Assembly: GCA_963698495.1 (NCBI GenBank)
Contig: CAVORB010000011.1
Location: 62,001 to 126,000 of the forward strand
Reading direction: 5' to 3'
DNA length: 64,000 nucleotides
Source: CAVORB01 sp963698495
GTDB lineage: Bacteria; Pseudomonadota; Gammaproteobacteria; Chromatiales; Chromatiaceae
Shown here: positions 24,895-37,134 of the stretch, piece after piece
How the letters are laid out: every line of letters starts with the position of its first letter
Position numbering within the stretch: the stretch's first letter is position 1
Position numbers and translations under genes: made by a program
The notes under the pieces: model-generated
Seen by the model: only the letters and a program-made list of their open reading frames with translations
Databases searched by the model: none
What the model was told of the DNA's origin: nothing

Positions 24895-26868
24895 ATGTAC
24901 GAACAGGTCTCGCACGCATTGCTCAACGACATCCTCGATGAGCTCAAGCCCGCTATACGCCGCCAGGATCTCCGGCACTTCTACACCCGTCTCGGAGCCA
25001 ATTTCTATGCGGTCTATTCGCTGTTCCACCACCTGTACGGGCAGCGACCGGACTTCAAGGAGCAGATCCTCAGGCTGGTAGAGCGCCTTGCGCTGGCCTA
25101 CGTCGATCGGCCGGCGGAGCTCGAGCGCCTCGATATGGAACGGGAGGAGGACCACAATTGGTTTCTGAGCCAGGAGTGGGTCGGGATGGCACTCTACTCG
25201 GATGGCTTCGCCGGTGACCTGGCCGGGCTTGAGTCGCGCCTCCCCTACCTGCAGGAGCTCGGTATCAGCATGGTTCACGTCATGCCCATCCTGCAGTGTC
25301 CGCGGGGCGCGAGCGACGGCGGCTACGCCGTCAGCGACTTCCGCGCCATCGACGAGCGCGCCGGTACCCTGGAGGACGTGCGCCACCTGTCGGCGTCGAT
25401 GCGCAAGCGCGGGATGCTGCTCGCCCTGGACGTGGTGGTCAACCATACCTCCGACGAGCACGCCTGGGCCCAGCGCGCGCGGGAAGGCGACAAGTCACAT
25501 CAGGACTACTACTACATCTTTCCCAACCGCGACATCCCGGACATGTTCGAAGAGACCATGCCCGAGATCTTCCCGGAGACGGCCCCCGGCAACTTCACCT
25601 ATGACGAGGCCATGGGCAAATGGGTGATGACCGTCTTCAACCGCTACCAGTGGGACCTCAACTACAGTAATCCCGCTGTCTTCATCGAGATGGTCGACAT
25701 CATCCTCTTCTGGGCCAACCAGGGCGCGGACATCGTGCGCCTGGATGCCGTGGCCTTTCTGTGGAAGAAGATCGGGACCAACTGCCAGAACGAGCGCGAG
25801 GCGCACCTGATCCTGCAGATGATGAAGGACTGCTGCCAGATCGTCGCGCCGGGAGTGCTCTTCATCGCCGAGGCCATCGTGGCGCCGGTGGAGATCATCC
25901 GATACTTCGGCGAGGACGCGGTCATCGCCAAGGAGTGCGAGATCGCATACAACGCGACCCTGATGGCCCTGCTTTGGGACACGGTCGCGACCAAGAACGC
26001 CAAGCTCCTCAGCCAGGGCATCCGCAGCCTTCCCGCCAAGCTCGACCGGGCAACCTGGCTCAACTACGTGCGCTGCCACGACGACATCGGCCTCGGCTTC
26101 GACGACGCGGACATCCGCGCCTGCGGGTACGATCCAGTCGCCCACCGGCGGTTCCTGCTCGCTTACTTCACCGGCGGCTTCGAGAACTCGGCTGCCAGGG
26201 GGCTGCCCTTCGGTGTCAACCCCAAGACCGGCGACGCGCGCATTTCCGGCTCTCTGGCCTCGTTGGCCGGATTGGAAGTCGCGTTGGAGTCGGGCGACCA
26301 GAAGGCAATCAACGACGCCATCGCCGTCATCCTGATGCTGCACGGGATCATTATGTCCTTCGGCGGCATGCCGCTGCTCTACTACGGCGACGAGATCGGC
26401 ACCCTGAACGACTGCTCCTTCCTGCAGGATGAGAGCAAGGCTGGCGACAACCGCTGGATGCACCGCCCCCGCATCGATTGGGAGAGGGCCGAGCGGCGCC
26501 ACGAGCACGGAACACCCGAGCAGCGAATCTTCGACGGCCTGCGGCGCATGATTTCGGTGCGCAAGACCGTATCCGCGTTCTCGGACTTCAACAACCGGGA
26601 GCTGATCGACGTCGGCGACCCGCACCTGTTCGTCTTTCTGCGCACCAACCCGGTGATGAGCTCCGAGGCGGTGCTGGTGGTCGCCAACTTCGACGCCTCG
26701 CCGAGCTACCTCGACCTCGCCGACCTCGGCAACCGGGGCATGTTCCAGTTCGGGCACCTCAAGGATCTGGTGACCGGAGAGGCCCCGGCCCTGTTCAACG
26801 GCCGCCTGGTCATCCCCGCCTATCGTTTCTACTGGCTGACCGATCAGCGCCCGGGGCCGGTCTTTTAG
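24895..26868 (+). CDS. Amylosucrase (GH13)
   Basis: The 657-residue GH13 enzyme uses sucrose to build alpha-1,4-glucan, releasing fructose. Catalytic elements are visible: the nucleophile Asp in ADIVRLDAVAF (near residue 285), the acid/base Glu in VLFIAEAIV (near 325), and the stabiliser Asp in CHDDIGLGF (near 395). The N-terminal helical domain (ARLGxNF-like region FYTRLGANFYAVYSLF) and overall length match amylosucrase rather than sucrose phosphorylase, which is about 500 residues. It is the last gene of the sucrose operon, 58 bp after fruK, and links osmolyte sucrose to glycogen-like storage. Confidence 0.88.
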   Translation: MYEQVSHALLNDILDELKPAIRRQDLRHFYTRLGANFYAVYSLFHHLYGQRPDFKEQILRLVERLALAYVDRPAELERLDMEREEDHNWFLSQEWVGMALYSDGFAGDLAGLESRLPYLQELGISMVHVMPILQCPRGASDGGYAVSDFRAIDERAGTLEDVRHLSASMRKRGMLLALDVVVNHTSDEHAWAQRAREGDKSHQDYYYIFPNRDIPDMFEETMPEIFPETAPGNFTYDEAMGKWVMTVFNRYQWDLNYSNPAVFIEMVDIILFWANQGADIVRLDAVAFLWKKIGTNCQNEREAHLILQMMKDCCQIVAPGVLFIAEAIVAPVEIIRYFGEDAVIAKECEIAYNATLMALLWDTVATKNAKLLSQGIRSLPAKLDRATWLNYVRCHDDIGLGFDDADIRACGYDPVAHRRFLLAYFTGGFENSAARGLPFGVNPKTGDARISGSLASLAGLEVALESGDQKAINDAIAVILMLHGIIMSFGGMPLLYYGDEIGTLNDCSFLQDESKAGDNRWMHRPRIDWERAERRHEHGTPEQRIFDGLRRMISVRKTVSAFSDFNNRELIDVGDPHLFVFLRTNPVMSSEAVLVVANFDASPSYLDLADLGNRGMFQFGHLKDLVTGEAPALFNGRLVIPAYRFYWLTDQRPGPVF

Positions 26869-26952
26869 GGAAACGCCCATCGCTCCGCCGTTACCAGCGG
26901 CAGATGGATGTGACGTGCTGATCTTGGCCAGGATGGTCAGTAACCGGGATCC
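26867..26952 (-). repeat. Divergent copy of the dispersed intergenic repeat
   Basis: In reverse orientation this stretch reads ACCATCCTGGCCAAGATCAG, then a spacer, then GCGTTTCCC, in the same order as the copies at 39.4 and 60.6 kb. One end overlaps the stop codon of amylosucrase. The central part has diverged. Confidence 0.55.
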
Positions 26953-27090
26953 TTTGACTTCCCAGTTCGCCGTTGTGACGGCGTCGGGGTCCTATGTGAT
27001 AATTAAAGGCTTTCGGACGGGCGCGCGACCAAACAGTGCGCCCCACAATCCATAGTCCGGCGCACGCGCCGCGAACGCTCGGGAGATACG

Positions 27091-28122
27091 ATGGACGACA
27101 ACCGCAAGAAGGCCTTGGCGGCGGCCCTGAGTCAGATCGAGAAGCAGTTCGGCAAGGGCTCGGTCATGCGCATGGGCGACGTCGGCGCCGTGCGCAACGT
27201 CGAGGTCATCTCGACCGGATCGCTCGGCCTGGACCTGGCGCTTGGCATCGGCGGCGTGCCGAAGGGCCGGGTGGTCGAGATCTATGGCCCCGAGTCTTCG
27301 GGCAAGACCACGCTGACCCTGCACATCGTGGCCGAGGCGCAGAAGCAGGGCGGAACCGCGGCCTTCGTGGACGCGGAGCACGCCCTCGATCCGGTCTATG
27401 CCGAGAAGCTCGGCGTCAACATGGACGAGCTGCTGGTCTCCCAGCCGGACACCGGCGAGCAGGCGCTGGAGATCACGGACATGCTGGTGCGCTCCGGCGC
27501 CGTGGACGTGGTGGTGGTTGACTCGGTCGCGGCCCTGACCCCGAAGGCCGAGATCGAGGGGGAGATGGGCGATTCCCACGTCGGGCTGCAGGCTCGCCTC
27601 ATGTCCCAGGCCCTGCGCAAGCTGACCGGCAACATCAAGCGCTCCAACAGCGTAGTCGTCTTCATCAACCAGATCCGGATGAAGATCGGGGTGATGTTCG
27701 GCAATCCCGAAACCACCACCGGTGGCAATGCCCTCAAGTTCTACTCATCCGTGCGCCTCGACATCCGCCGCACCGGTGCCATCAAGAAAGGCGACGAGGT
27801 GGTCGGCAACGAGACCAAGGTCAAGGTGGTGAAAAACAAGGTCGCGCCGCCGTTCAAGCAGGCGATGTTCGACATCCTCTACGGGGAGGGCATCTCCCGC
27901 GAGGGGGAGATCATCGATCTTGGCGCCCAGCAGGGCGTGATCGAGAAGTCCGGCGCCTGGTACAGCTACGGCGGCAATCGCATCGGCCAGGGAAAGGACA
28001 ACGTGCGCAACTTCCTCAAGGAGAACCCGGAGCTGGCGAGCGAGATCGAGGCCAAGATCCGAGCGCAGATCCTGCCCCAGGCCGCCGTGGAATCGACCGC
28101 GTCCGATCCGGCCGAGGCTTGA
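27091..28122 (+). CDS. recA: Recombinase RecA
   Basis: RecA forms filaments on single-stranded DNA, drives strand exchange and triggers LexA self-cleavage. The 343-residue protein has the Walker A motif GPESSGKTT, the VVDSVAALTPKAEIEGEMGD region, loop 2 NQIRMKIGVMFGNPETTTGG, and a C-terminal domain of normal length. recX follows with overlapping stop and start. No clear LexA box (CTG-N10-CAG) was found in the 220 bp upstream; a possible -10 (GATAAT at 26998-27003) is present. Confidence 0.98.
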   Translation: MDDNRKKALAAALSQIEKQFGKGSVMRMGDVGAVRNVEVISTGSLGLDLALGIGGVPKGRVVEIYGPESSGKTTLTLHIVAEAQKQGGTAAFVDAEHALDPVYAEKLGVNMDELLVSQPDTGEQALEITDMLVRSGAVDVVVVDSVAALTPKAEIEGEMGDSHVGLQARLMSQALRKLTGNIKRSNSVVVFINQIRMKIGVMFGNPETTTGGNALKFYSSVRLDIRRTGAIKKGDEVVGNETKVKVVKNKVAPPFKQAMFDILYGEGISREGEIIDLGAQQGVIEKSGAWYSYGGNRIGQGKDNVRNFLKENPELASEIEAKIRAQILPQAAVESTASDPAEA

Positions 28123-28571
28123 CCCTGGATCCGGACCCCAGACGGGACGCCCTCAGGTTGCTGGCCTCGCGCGAGCACAGCCGTCATGAGCTGGGAGTCA
28201 AGCTGCGGGCGCGCGGCTACGATGCCGGCGAGGTCGAGGCGGTCCTCGACGACCTGGGCCGGAGCGATTTGCAGAGCGATGCGCGCATGGCCGAGGCCTA
28301 CGTCGCGGAGCGCGTGCGCAAGGGATTCGGTCCGGTGCGGGTGCGTCACGAGCTGCGCCGGCGGGGCATCCCGGATGCGCTCATCGACGCCCACCTCGAG
28401 CGAGGTGTCGATAAGTGGCTGGAACGATTGATGGTGGTGCACGACAAGAAATTCGGCGCCGGCCGCGCCACTGACGCCAAAGAGCGTGCCCGTCGCGGCC
28501 GGTTCCTGGAGCAGCGCGGATTCCCGCTGGACCTGATTGCGCGTTTCCTGCGTGGCGACGACGAGTTTTGA
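28119..28571 (+). CDS. recX: Regulatory protein RecX
   Basis: RecX binds RecA filaments and limits their activity. The 150-residue protein has the three-helix repeat pattern of the family (ALRLLASREHSRHELGVKLRARGY, GKGFGPVRVRHELRRRGI, RRGRFLEQRGFPLDLIARFL). The start is a TTG at 28119 that overlaps the recA stop (TTGA), as no better start exists for a full-length protein. The overlap implies translational coupling at lower yield than RecA. Confidence 0.92.
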   Translation: MTLDPDPRRDALRLLASREHSRHELGVKLRARGYDAGEVEAVLDDLGRSDLQSDARMAEAYVAERVRKGFGPVRVRHELRRRGIPDALIDAHLERGVDKWLERLMVVHDKKFGAGRATDAKERARRGRFLEQRGFPLDLIARFLRGDDEF

Positions 28572-28617
28572 GGCCGGCCCCCGAACGTTTTAACGCGAGT
28601 CATCCGAGTTTGCCGCC

Positions 28618-31221
<2,604 letters not shown>

Positions 31222-31321
31222 GCCGCTGGTCCCCGACTGATTCCGCCCCCGAGTCTGGTGCCGCACCATGGCAGACCAGAAGAATCCGATTTTCGGCAGT
31301 GTATAGAGCACAGGTGTTTGT

Positions 31322-32545
31322 ATGGCTCTGATCGTTCAGAAATACGGCGGTACGTCCGTCGGCAGTGTGGAGCGCATTCAGGCGGTGGCCCAGCGGGTCA
31401 AGGGCTGGCGCGACCGCGGCGACCAGGTGGTGGTGGTCGTGTCCGCGATGTCTGGCGAGACCGATCGCCTGATCGGGCTCGCCAAGTCGATCCAGGAGAG
31501 GCCCAGTCCGCGGGAGCTCGACGTCCTCTTGTCCACCGGCGAGCAGGTGACCATCGCGCTGCTGAGCATGGCGCTGGAGCACATGGGTTGCCCCGCGCGG
31601 TCCTACACCGGCGGCCAGGTCCACATACTCACCGACAGCGCACACAACAAGGCGCGCATTCGGGATATCGACGGCGCTCGGGTCAAGGCGGACCTGGAGG
31701 CGGGGCGGGTCGTGGTGGTGGCGGGTTTCCAGGGCGTGGACGAGAAAGGCGACATCACCACCCTGGGTCGCGGCGGGTCCGACACCTCGGCGGTTGCGGT
31801 TGCCGCGGCGCTGAAGGCCGACGAGTGCCAGATTTACACCGACGTCAACGGCGTGTACACCACCGATCCGCGCATCGAGCCCAAGGCGCGCAAGCTCGAC
31901 CGCATCACCTTCGAGGAGATGCTGGAGATGGCGAGCCTCGGGTCCAAGGTCCTGCAGATCCGATCGGTCGAGTTCGCCGGCAAGTACCGAGTACCGCTGC
32001 GTGTACTCTCCAGCTTCGAGGAGGGGGAGGGCACGCTCATCACATTCGAGGAGGAAGCTGTGGAAGACGCCGTCATCTCTGGCATCGCGTTCAATCGGGA
32101 CGAGGCCAAGCTCACCATTCTGGGCGTTCCGGACCAGCCGGGCGTCGCCCACAAGATCCTGGGACCGATCTCGGACGCCAACATCGAGGTCGACATGATC
32201 GTCCAGAACATCGCCGCGGACGAGGCGACGACCGACTTCACCTTCACCGTGCACCGCAATGACTATGGGCGCGCGGTCGAGGTCCTGGACGCCATTGCCA
32301 GGGAGCTCTCGGCGCGCCAGGTCCTGGGCGACAACCGAATCGTCAAGATATCGCTGGTCGGAGTCGGCATGCGCTCCCACGCCGGGATCGCGAGCAAGAT
32401 GTTCGCGGCGCTCGCAAAGGAAGGAATCAACATCCGCATGATCTCGACCTCCGAGATCAAGATCTCCGTGGTGGTGGACGAGAAGTATCTGGAACTCGGG
32501 GTGCGCGCGCTGCACGATGCCTTCGGTCTCGAGGGCGCCGCCTGA
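31322..32545 (+). CDS. lysC: Aspartate kinase
   Basis: Aspartate kinase catalyses the first step of lysine, methionine and threonine synthesis. The 407-residue protein has the N-terminal KYGGTSVGSVERIQ motif, the VVVVSAMSGETDRL stretch, the RGGSDTSAVAVAAAL catalytic motif, and two C-terminal ACT domains (ILGVPDQPGVAHKILGPI and SLVGVGMRSHAGIASKMF), which mediate feedback inhibition. It is the monofunctional type without a homoserine dehydrogenase part. In many gammaproteobacteria csrA and a serine tRNA follow; here neither is seen, and a dispersed repeat occupies the gap. Confidence 0.96.
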   Translation: MALIVQKYGGTSVGSVERIQAVAQRVKGWRDRGDQVVVVVSAMSGETDRLIGLAKSIQERPSPRELDVLLSTGEQVTIALLSMALEHMGCPARSYTGGQVHILTDSAHNKARIRDIDGARVKADLEAGRVVVVAGFQGVDEKGDITTLGRGGSDTSAVAVAAALKADECQIYTDVNGVYTTDPRIEPKARKLDRITFEEMLEMASLGSKVLQIRSVEFAGKYRVPLRVLSSFEEGEGTLITFEEEAVEDAVISGIAFNRDEAKLTILGVPDQPGVAHKILGPISDANIEVDMIVQNIAADEATTDFTFTVHRNDYGRAVEVLDAIARELSARQVLGDNRIVKISLVGVGMRSHAGIASKMFAALAKEGINIRMISTSEIKISVVVDEKYLELGVRALHDAFGLEGAA

Positions 32546-32604
32546 TCGGTGCCGATTCTCTGCCGGCCGGCGGTTTGCCGCGGCGTCCGATTCCTCGTGA
32601 CCGT

Positions 32605-32676
32605 ACGGACACGCTGATGGTGGGCCATCCTGATCCCAATCAGCAGGCCACGCGAGAATCACGGTTCTCGGGTGGC
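32605..32676 (+). repeat. Copy of the dispersed intergenic repeat (partial)
   Basis: The stretch contains GGCCATCCTGATCCCAATCA and GGCCACGCGAGAATCACGG followed by TTCTCGGGTGGC. The order corresponds to the 39.4 kb copy (GGCCATCCTGGCCAAGATCA...GCCACCCAAGGAACGTGG). The hairpin end is not obvious here. The rest of the 326-bp gap after lysC shows no gene. Confidence 0.5.
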
Positions 32677-32871
32677 ATCCTTTTCGGGAGGGGCCTGCGG
32701 TAGCCGGCTGGCAGCACCGGAGTGCTTACAGCGATTCCCTCGCCGGTCCTGTCGCCGACTGCCCAATCCATTCGCATAGACCTCTCTGCGGGGTCTGCTT
32801 CGCCGCTGGCTTGACGCGCCGGCCTGGTGTGGACCGAGCAGATACCCGCCTAACAAGCAGATACGGCCGCC

Positions 32872-35493
32872 ATGATCCGATTGACCTATCGCGCCACGAT
32901 TGCCTTTGCCCTTGCCGCCGAACTCCTCGCGGTGCCGTTCGCGCTTGCGGACCAGCCGGTCCCGGAGACGTCGGGTGACGCTTCGATCCAGGAGTCCGTC
33001 GAGCCTGCGGCCGAGGTGGATCCGCGGGCCCCCTTCGACCTGGCGCTCGTGGGGCTGCCAGGCTTTCCATATCCCCTTGCGACCCAGGACGACTTCAGCC
33101 GCGCCGTCGAGCTGACCGATGCGCGCATCGCCGAGCTGAGCGAGGCCCAAGGCGGAGAAAATCAGGTGGAAACCGCGAACGCTGAGCCAGACGCGGAGGT
33201 GGCGGATGAGGGTGAGGACCCGAGGATCGCTCCCCTGCGGGCACTGCGGCTCGCGCTCCAGCGAGGAGCCGCCCTTGCCGCACGAGCCGGCGAGCTGGAC
33301 GATGCATTGGCAGTGGAGCAGCAACAGCTTGACAAGATCCGACGGCAGGGCCTTGAGACGGCTCCGCCATATCCGATCGCGCTCCTTGACCAGCTTCGCA
33401 CGGAGCGAGGCCTGATCCAGCACGCCGAGGAGATGGTAGATCGGCGACGAGCCCAAGCGCAGCGGCAGCTCGATCTCGCTGCAAACGAGCTCGAGGCGGC
33501 CATGCGGGCACGGCGACAAGCGCGCGATCGCTGGGCCGCTGCCGATGCGGGCAGCCGCAGGGCAGAGGAGCTGACGCTCGAAGTCGCCCGCATCAACACC
33601 CTGGTAGCACTCCAGCGTCAGGATACCGCCCTCGTACAGCAGACCTTGGCCCAGAAAGAGGATGTCCTGGCCGCGGCACAGCTCGCTCTGCTTGATACCA
33701 GGATCGATTATGTCAAGGACGATCTGGTCTTCACGCAGGAGGCCCTGGAGAGCCGCCTATCGGAGGTACAGAGCCGCGAGGAGGCCCTTCAGGCAAAGTT
33801 CGAGACCCTGATGACGGGGGGCGAGGCCGCCGAATTGGCCCTGTTCGAAGCCCGCCAACGCTTGAATCAGGCAATCCCGGGGATGAATCGGGATGTCTTG
33901 CTGGAGCAGGAGAATGCGTGGGAAGAGGAGCTCAAGATCGTTCGCAAGGCCGTGGAGTATAAGAGTCAGGTAGCGGTCATCGCCGATGCGGTGCGCGGCC
34001 TGCTGAAACGACGTTTCGCGGTCTTGCAGGGCGCCGATGCGGATCAATGGGGCTCCTGGTTGCGGGAGAGCCAGGAGCTGCTCAGGGAAGTCGACAAGGA
34101 CCAGGATTTCACCCTTGCGGAGCTGGGCGCGCTGCGTTCCGCCGAGCTTGGACTTGCGCGACGCCTTGCCGCGCCTGACCTGGATGACGGCGTAAGGGAG
34201 GCCGTCACCCAGCGAATGGCGGCCCTCGATGTCCAGGCGGGGCTTGCCGAGGAAATGCTGCTCATCCAGGATCAGGTGCGCTCTTTGGCCCAACGGCTGC
34301 GGTATGACCTCGAGCCCCGGGTCCGCGAGCGCTCGTTCGGGCAGCGCGTGGACCAGGCCCGAGGCGTTCTTTCCAAATGGTGGGATGCCGAGATTATCGT
34401 GTTCCAGGATCAGGGCGTTCATCTGCGCGATCTGGTGACGGCGCTGGGTGTCTTTGTCCTGATCTACGTTATCGTATGGCTGCTACAGATGGGGTTGCGC
34501 CGCAGCTTGCTGTCCCGATTCGTCGGGGAAGCGGGCCAGGGCGACGAACGCAGGACCCTGCGCGCCGTGGTCTCGCCCCTGATCCGGCACACCAGCCAGG
34601 TCTTCGTGCTGATAGTCGCCTTCTACGCGGCAATGGCGGTGTCCGGCCTCGCTCAGGGCAAGCTTCAGGAATGGCTGGGGACTCTGTTGGTCCTGGCGCT
34701 GTATTTCCAGATTGGAATCTGGGCGAACGCGGGGGTGGTCGATTACTTCAAGCGCAAGCGCTCCAGAAAGGAGCGGGAAGACCCTTCGGCGGTCAGCGGC
34801 TATGGCCTGTTGTTGTTCTTCCTCCGGGTAGGCATCTGGATCGTCGTCGGCGTTTCGGTGCTGGCCCATTTCAAATACCCCATCGCCGGACTGATCGGGG
34901 CGCTCGGCGTGGGTGGTATCGCCGTGGCCTTCGCCGTGCAGAACATACTCGCCGACGTGTTCAATTCCATGGCGATTATCCTCGACAAGCCCTTTCGCGT
35001 CGGTGACTTCGTCGATGCCGGCGGGACCCTGGGCGTGATCGAGCACATCGGTGTGAAGACCACGCGTATTCGCAGCCTGTCCGGTGAGCAGGTCGTCATG
35101 TCCAACACGGAGCTGCTCGGCAGCTGTATCCATAACTTCAAACAGATGCGCGAGCGTCGGGTCGTCTTCAAGATCGGGGTGGTCTATGAGACGCCGCCGG
35201 AGAAGCTCGAGCGCATACCGCTGATCATCGCCGAGGTCATCCGCGCCCAGCGGAGCGCCCGTTTCGACCGCGCTCACTTTGCCGAGTACGGTGATTTTTC
35301 CCTGGTGTTCGAGGTTGTTTATTTCGTCGTCGGCGCGGACTACAGCCTCTACATGGATATCCAGCAGGCGATCAACCTGGGGATCTACCGCCGCTTCCAG
35401 GAGGAAGGCATCGGCTTCGCCTATCCGACCCAGGAGCTCATCGTTCGCCGGACGCCGGAGCCGCCGGGACCGTTGCTGGGGGCCGCGACCTGA
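32872..35493 (+). CDS. MscS-family mechanosensitive channel with long periplasmic N-terminal domain
   Basis: This 873-residue protein has a signal peptide (to about residue 25), a long alpha-helical, coiled-coil-like periplasmic region (about 60-510), several membrane helices (from about 520), then the MscS core. The pore helix and following beta domain are recognisable: IGALGVGGIAVAFAVQNILADVF, KPFRVGDFVDAGGTLGVIEHIG, and VVMSNTELLGSCIHNF. The architecture is like the large MscK/KefA-type channels, though shorter. It would release solutes on osmotic downshock, which fits a sucrose-accumulating cell. Confidence 0.85.
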   Translation: MIRLTYRATIAFALAAELLAVPFALADQPVPETSGDASIQESVEPAAEVDPRAPFDLALVGLPGFPYPLATQDDFSRAVELTDARIAELSEAQGGENQVETANAEPDAEVADEGEDPRIAPLRALRLALQRGAALAARAGELDDALAVEQQQLDKIRRQGLETAPPYPIALLDQLRTERGLIQHAEEMVDRRRAQAQRQLDLAANELEAAMRARRQARDRWAAADAGSRRAEELTLEVARINTLVALQRQDTALVQQTLAQKEDVLAAAQLALLDTRIDYVKDDLVFTQEALESRLSEVQSREEALQAKFETLMTGGEAAELALFEARQRLNQAIPGMNRDVLLEQENAWEEELKIVRKAVEYKSQVAVIADAVRGLLKRRFAVLQGADADQWGSWLRESQELLREVDKDQDFTLAELGALRSAELGLARRLAAPDLDDGVREAVTQRMAALDVQAGLAEEMLLIQDQVRSLAQRLRYDLEPRVRERSFGQRVDQARGVLSKWWDAEIIVFQDQGVHLRDLVTALGVFVLIYVIVWLLQMGLRRSLLSRFVGEAGQGDERRTLRAVVSPLIRHTSQVFVLIVAFYAAMAVSGLAQGKLQEWLGTLLVLALYFQIGIWANAGVVDYFKRKRSRKEREDPSAVSGYGLLLFFLRVGIWIVVGVSVLAHFKYPIAGLIGALGVGGIAVAFAVQNILADVFNSMAIILDKPFRVGDFVDAGGTLGVIEHIGVKTTRIRSLSGEQVVMSNTELLGSCIHNFKQMRERRVVFKIGVVYETPPEKLERIPLIIAEVIRAQRSARFDRAHFAEYGDFSLVFEVVYFVVGADYSLYMDIQQAINLGIYRRFQEEGIGFAYPTQELIVRRTPEPPGPLLGAAT

Positions 35494-35618
35494 GAGCGCT
35501 CGGCCGTGCGCAACTGCCTCGTCACGGTGGATGATCCCTTGTTGCCGTCGAGCGATTTGGTTACCTTGTCCACTGCACACCGTCCTTGCCGTTCAACCTA
35601 GTGCGAGTGCTCGAAACG

Positions 35619-35957
35619 ATGAACAAAGTCTCTTCAAGTCTGATGCTGTTGTTTGCCTTCGGGGCGAATGCGCCAGCATTCGGCGGTGAGGTCTCGTTGG
35701 AGGAGCTGAAGCAGCGATGCGAGGAGGCCCGTGAGCAAAAGATCGCCCCGTTGCGTGAAGCGGCAATCGAGGAGTGCGTTTCCCAGCGCAGATCGGGCCG
35801 CACCCGGGAGGACTGCGAGCGCATCAACGCCGGTTTCGGATCGGGTGGTGGTATCGTCGATGGCGGGGCCCGTTCTGCCATGTTCAATGATCTGCCCGAG
35901 TGCGTCGAGTATTTCGAGGCGGAGGACGCCCAGAGAGACCGCGGCTCCAGTCGCTGA
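35619..35957 (+). CDS. Small exported protein, function unknown
   Basis: The preferred start at 35619 gives a signal peptide (MNKVSSSLMLLFAFGANAPAFGG) and a mature protein of about 90 residues. It contains four Cys (RCEEAREQ, EECVSQRR, DCERINAG, ECVEYFEA), which in the periplasm may form two disulfides. It is charged and mostly helical. No family is recognised. An upstream in-frame ATG-like start at 35586 would add 11 residues before the signal peptide. Confidence 0.5.
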   Translation: MNKVSSSLMLLFAFGANAPAFGGEVSLEELKQRCEEAREQKIAPLREAAIEECVSQRRSGRTREDCERINAGFGSGGGIVDGGARSAMFNDLPECVEYFEAEDAQRDRGSSR

Positions 35958-35969
35958 GGGTCCTCCTGG

Positions 35970-36098
35970 GGGGACTGGTTATCGGCCATCCGGCCCGAGC
36001 TCAGCGCGCCACCCAAGAAGCGTGTACGCGCTCGAGAATGGCGCCACGTCCCTGTGCCGCGGGAAGCGCTGAATCGATCGGCGCTTCCTTGGCGGAGG
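35970..36098 (+). repeat. Copy of the dispersed intergenic repeat (long form)
   Basis: It contains TATCGGCCATCCGGCC, then CGCCACCCAAGAAGCG, the insert GCGCTCGAGAATGGCGCC, and the hairpin GGGAAGCGCTGAAT...CGGCGCTTCC. The order of blocks matches the second unit of the 39.4 kb copy, including the inserted block. Confidence 0.65.
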
Positions 36099-36167
36099 TC
36101 CCTCTCACTCTTGTTCATCCGCGCGTACCTGCCGCCAATCGGTTTTCTTGGGGGCAAGGTCCAGATG

Positions 36168-36614
36168 TCAGCAGGCGCCTGTGCAGCGTACGACTACCCG
36201 CACGCAGTTTGCGGATTCGGTTGCAGGCCGCGGCAGATCGATCCTGCCATCGCCGGAATGAATTCTCGTGGCCCCGTTACATTGAGTTTGGCGGGTCCTG
36301 TACTCGGGGCCCGTCAGCCATTCGACCTTGCTGCACGATGCATTTCCGCGTCCGATCTGAATGCCCGACTCATAGGTGGCGCAGCGCAATCGGGTGTGGG
36401 TCACCTCGGTCCTGAGGTTCCAGTCGCCCGACCCCTTGATCCATCCCCGGGCGGCTGCAGACTGGAAGGTCTTGGTGTCGCCGCCTCTTATCAGGGGTAA
36501 ATCGATCTGCTTGACGATTCGGGGCGCCACCCGTGCGGCGTCGCCGTTGGCGGACTGATCGGTGGCACATCCAGCGATCAGGATCAGCGCGGCAAGTGAC
36601 AAGTATCTGTACAT
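36168..36614 (-). CDS. Putative lipoprotein, function unknown
   Basis: The 148-residue protein starts with MYRYLSLAALILIAGCATDQ; the LIAGC lipobox predicts lipidation at Cys-15 after signal peptidase II cleavage. The mature part is basic with six further Cys residues in the second half, which suggests disulfides in the periplasm. No known domain is recognised. It stands alone between a repeat copy and a non-coding stretch. Confidence 0.6.
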   Translation of the reverse strand: MYRYLSLAALILIAGCATDQSANGDAARVAPRIVKQIDLPLIRGGDTKTFQSAAARGWIKGSGDWNLRTEVTHTRLRCATYESGIQIGRGNASCSKVEWLTGPEYRTRQTQCNGATRIHSGDGRIDLPRPATESANCVRVVVRCTGAC

Positions 36615-37134
36615 TTATTGCTTCTCGTTCTGGCGCCGCCGGCTGGTCTCGTCCGGCAGGGAACGCAAAATGTTGGAATCGGAGCGTTGGCCGGTGGAGA
36701 CGCAGGGCAGGCCGACGGTCATGGTGAGCTCAGTCGGCTCATGGAGCACATGCCGCATACCCTCCCTCCGTCTCTTGTCGAGGGTGTTGAGTCCGGAGGA
36801 GTCTTCGTATAGCGATCGTCCCGCGCAATCGGTCATGTTCGGAAGTCTCCTTGGCCGACCGCGGGGTTGCCGTGCGAATGCGTCGATTCCCGTGAATGGG
36901 CAGGATCGGAGGGTCGCCCAAGACGTTCAAGTATAGCCCCAACAGGGTCCCAGCGGGATCGGCGATCGTGCCGCGCTCTCGCGGTTGTCACGCAAACCGG
37001 GTAGGCTGATAACTCTCCAGTTTGGGTAGTCAAGAGCCGAGCGGATGGCGACGATTCTCCTCCGTTCGCCTTCCCGTACCATTGATTTCAGGCATGGATG
37101 CGCGGTCTCACGAGCATCCGCAAGAGGAGTCACC
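36615..37134. other. Non-coding stretch upstream of gltS
   Basis: No convincing gene is seen. A 73-codon minus-strand frame (36615-36836) ends next to the lipoprotein start, but its composition and lack of a ribosome-binding site argue against it. The last 15 bases hold the gltS ribosome-binding site (AAGAGGAG). Confidence 0.4.

Noticed and set aside
26869..27090. LexA box upstream of recA
   Set aside because: No CTG-N10-CAG palindrome of acceptable quality was found; absence by eye is not proof.
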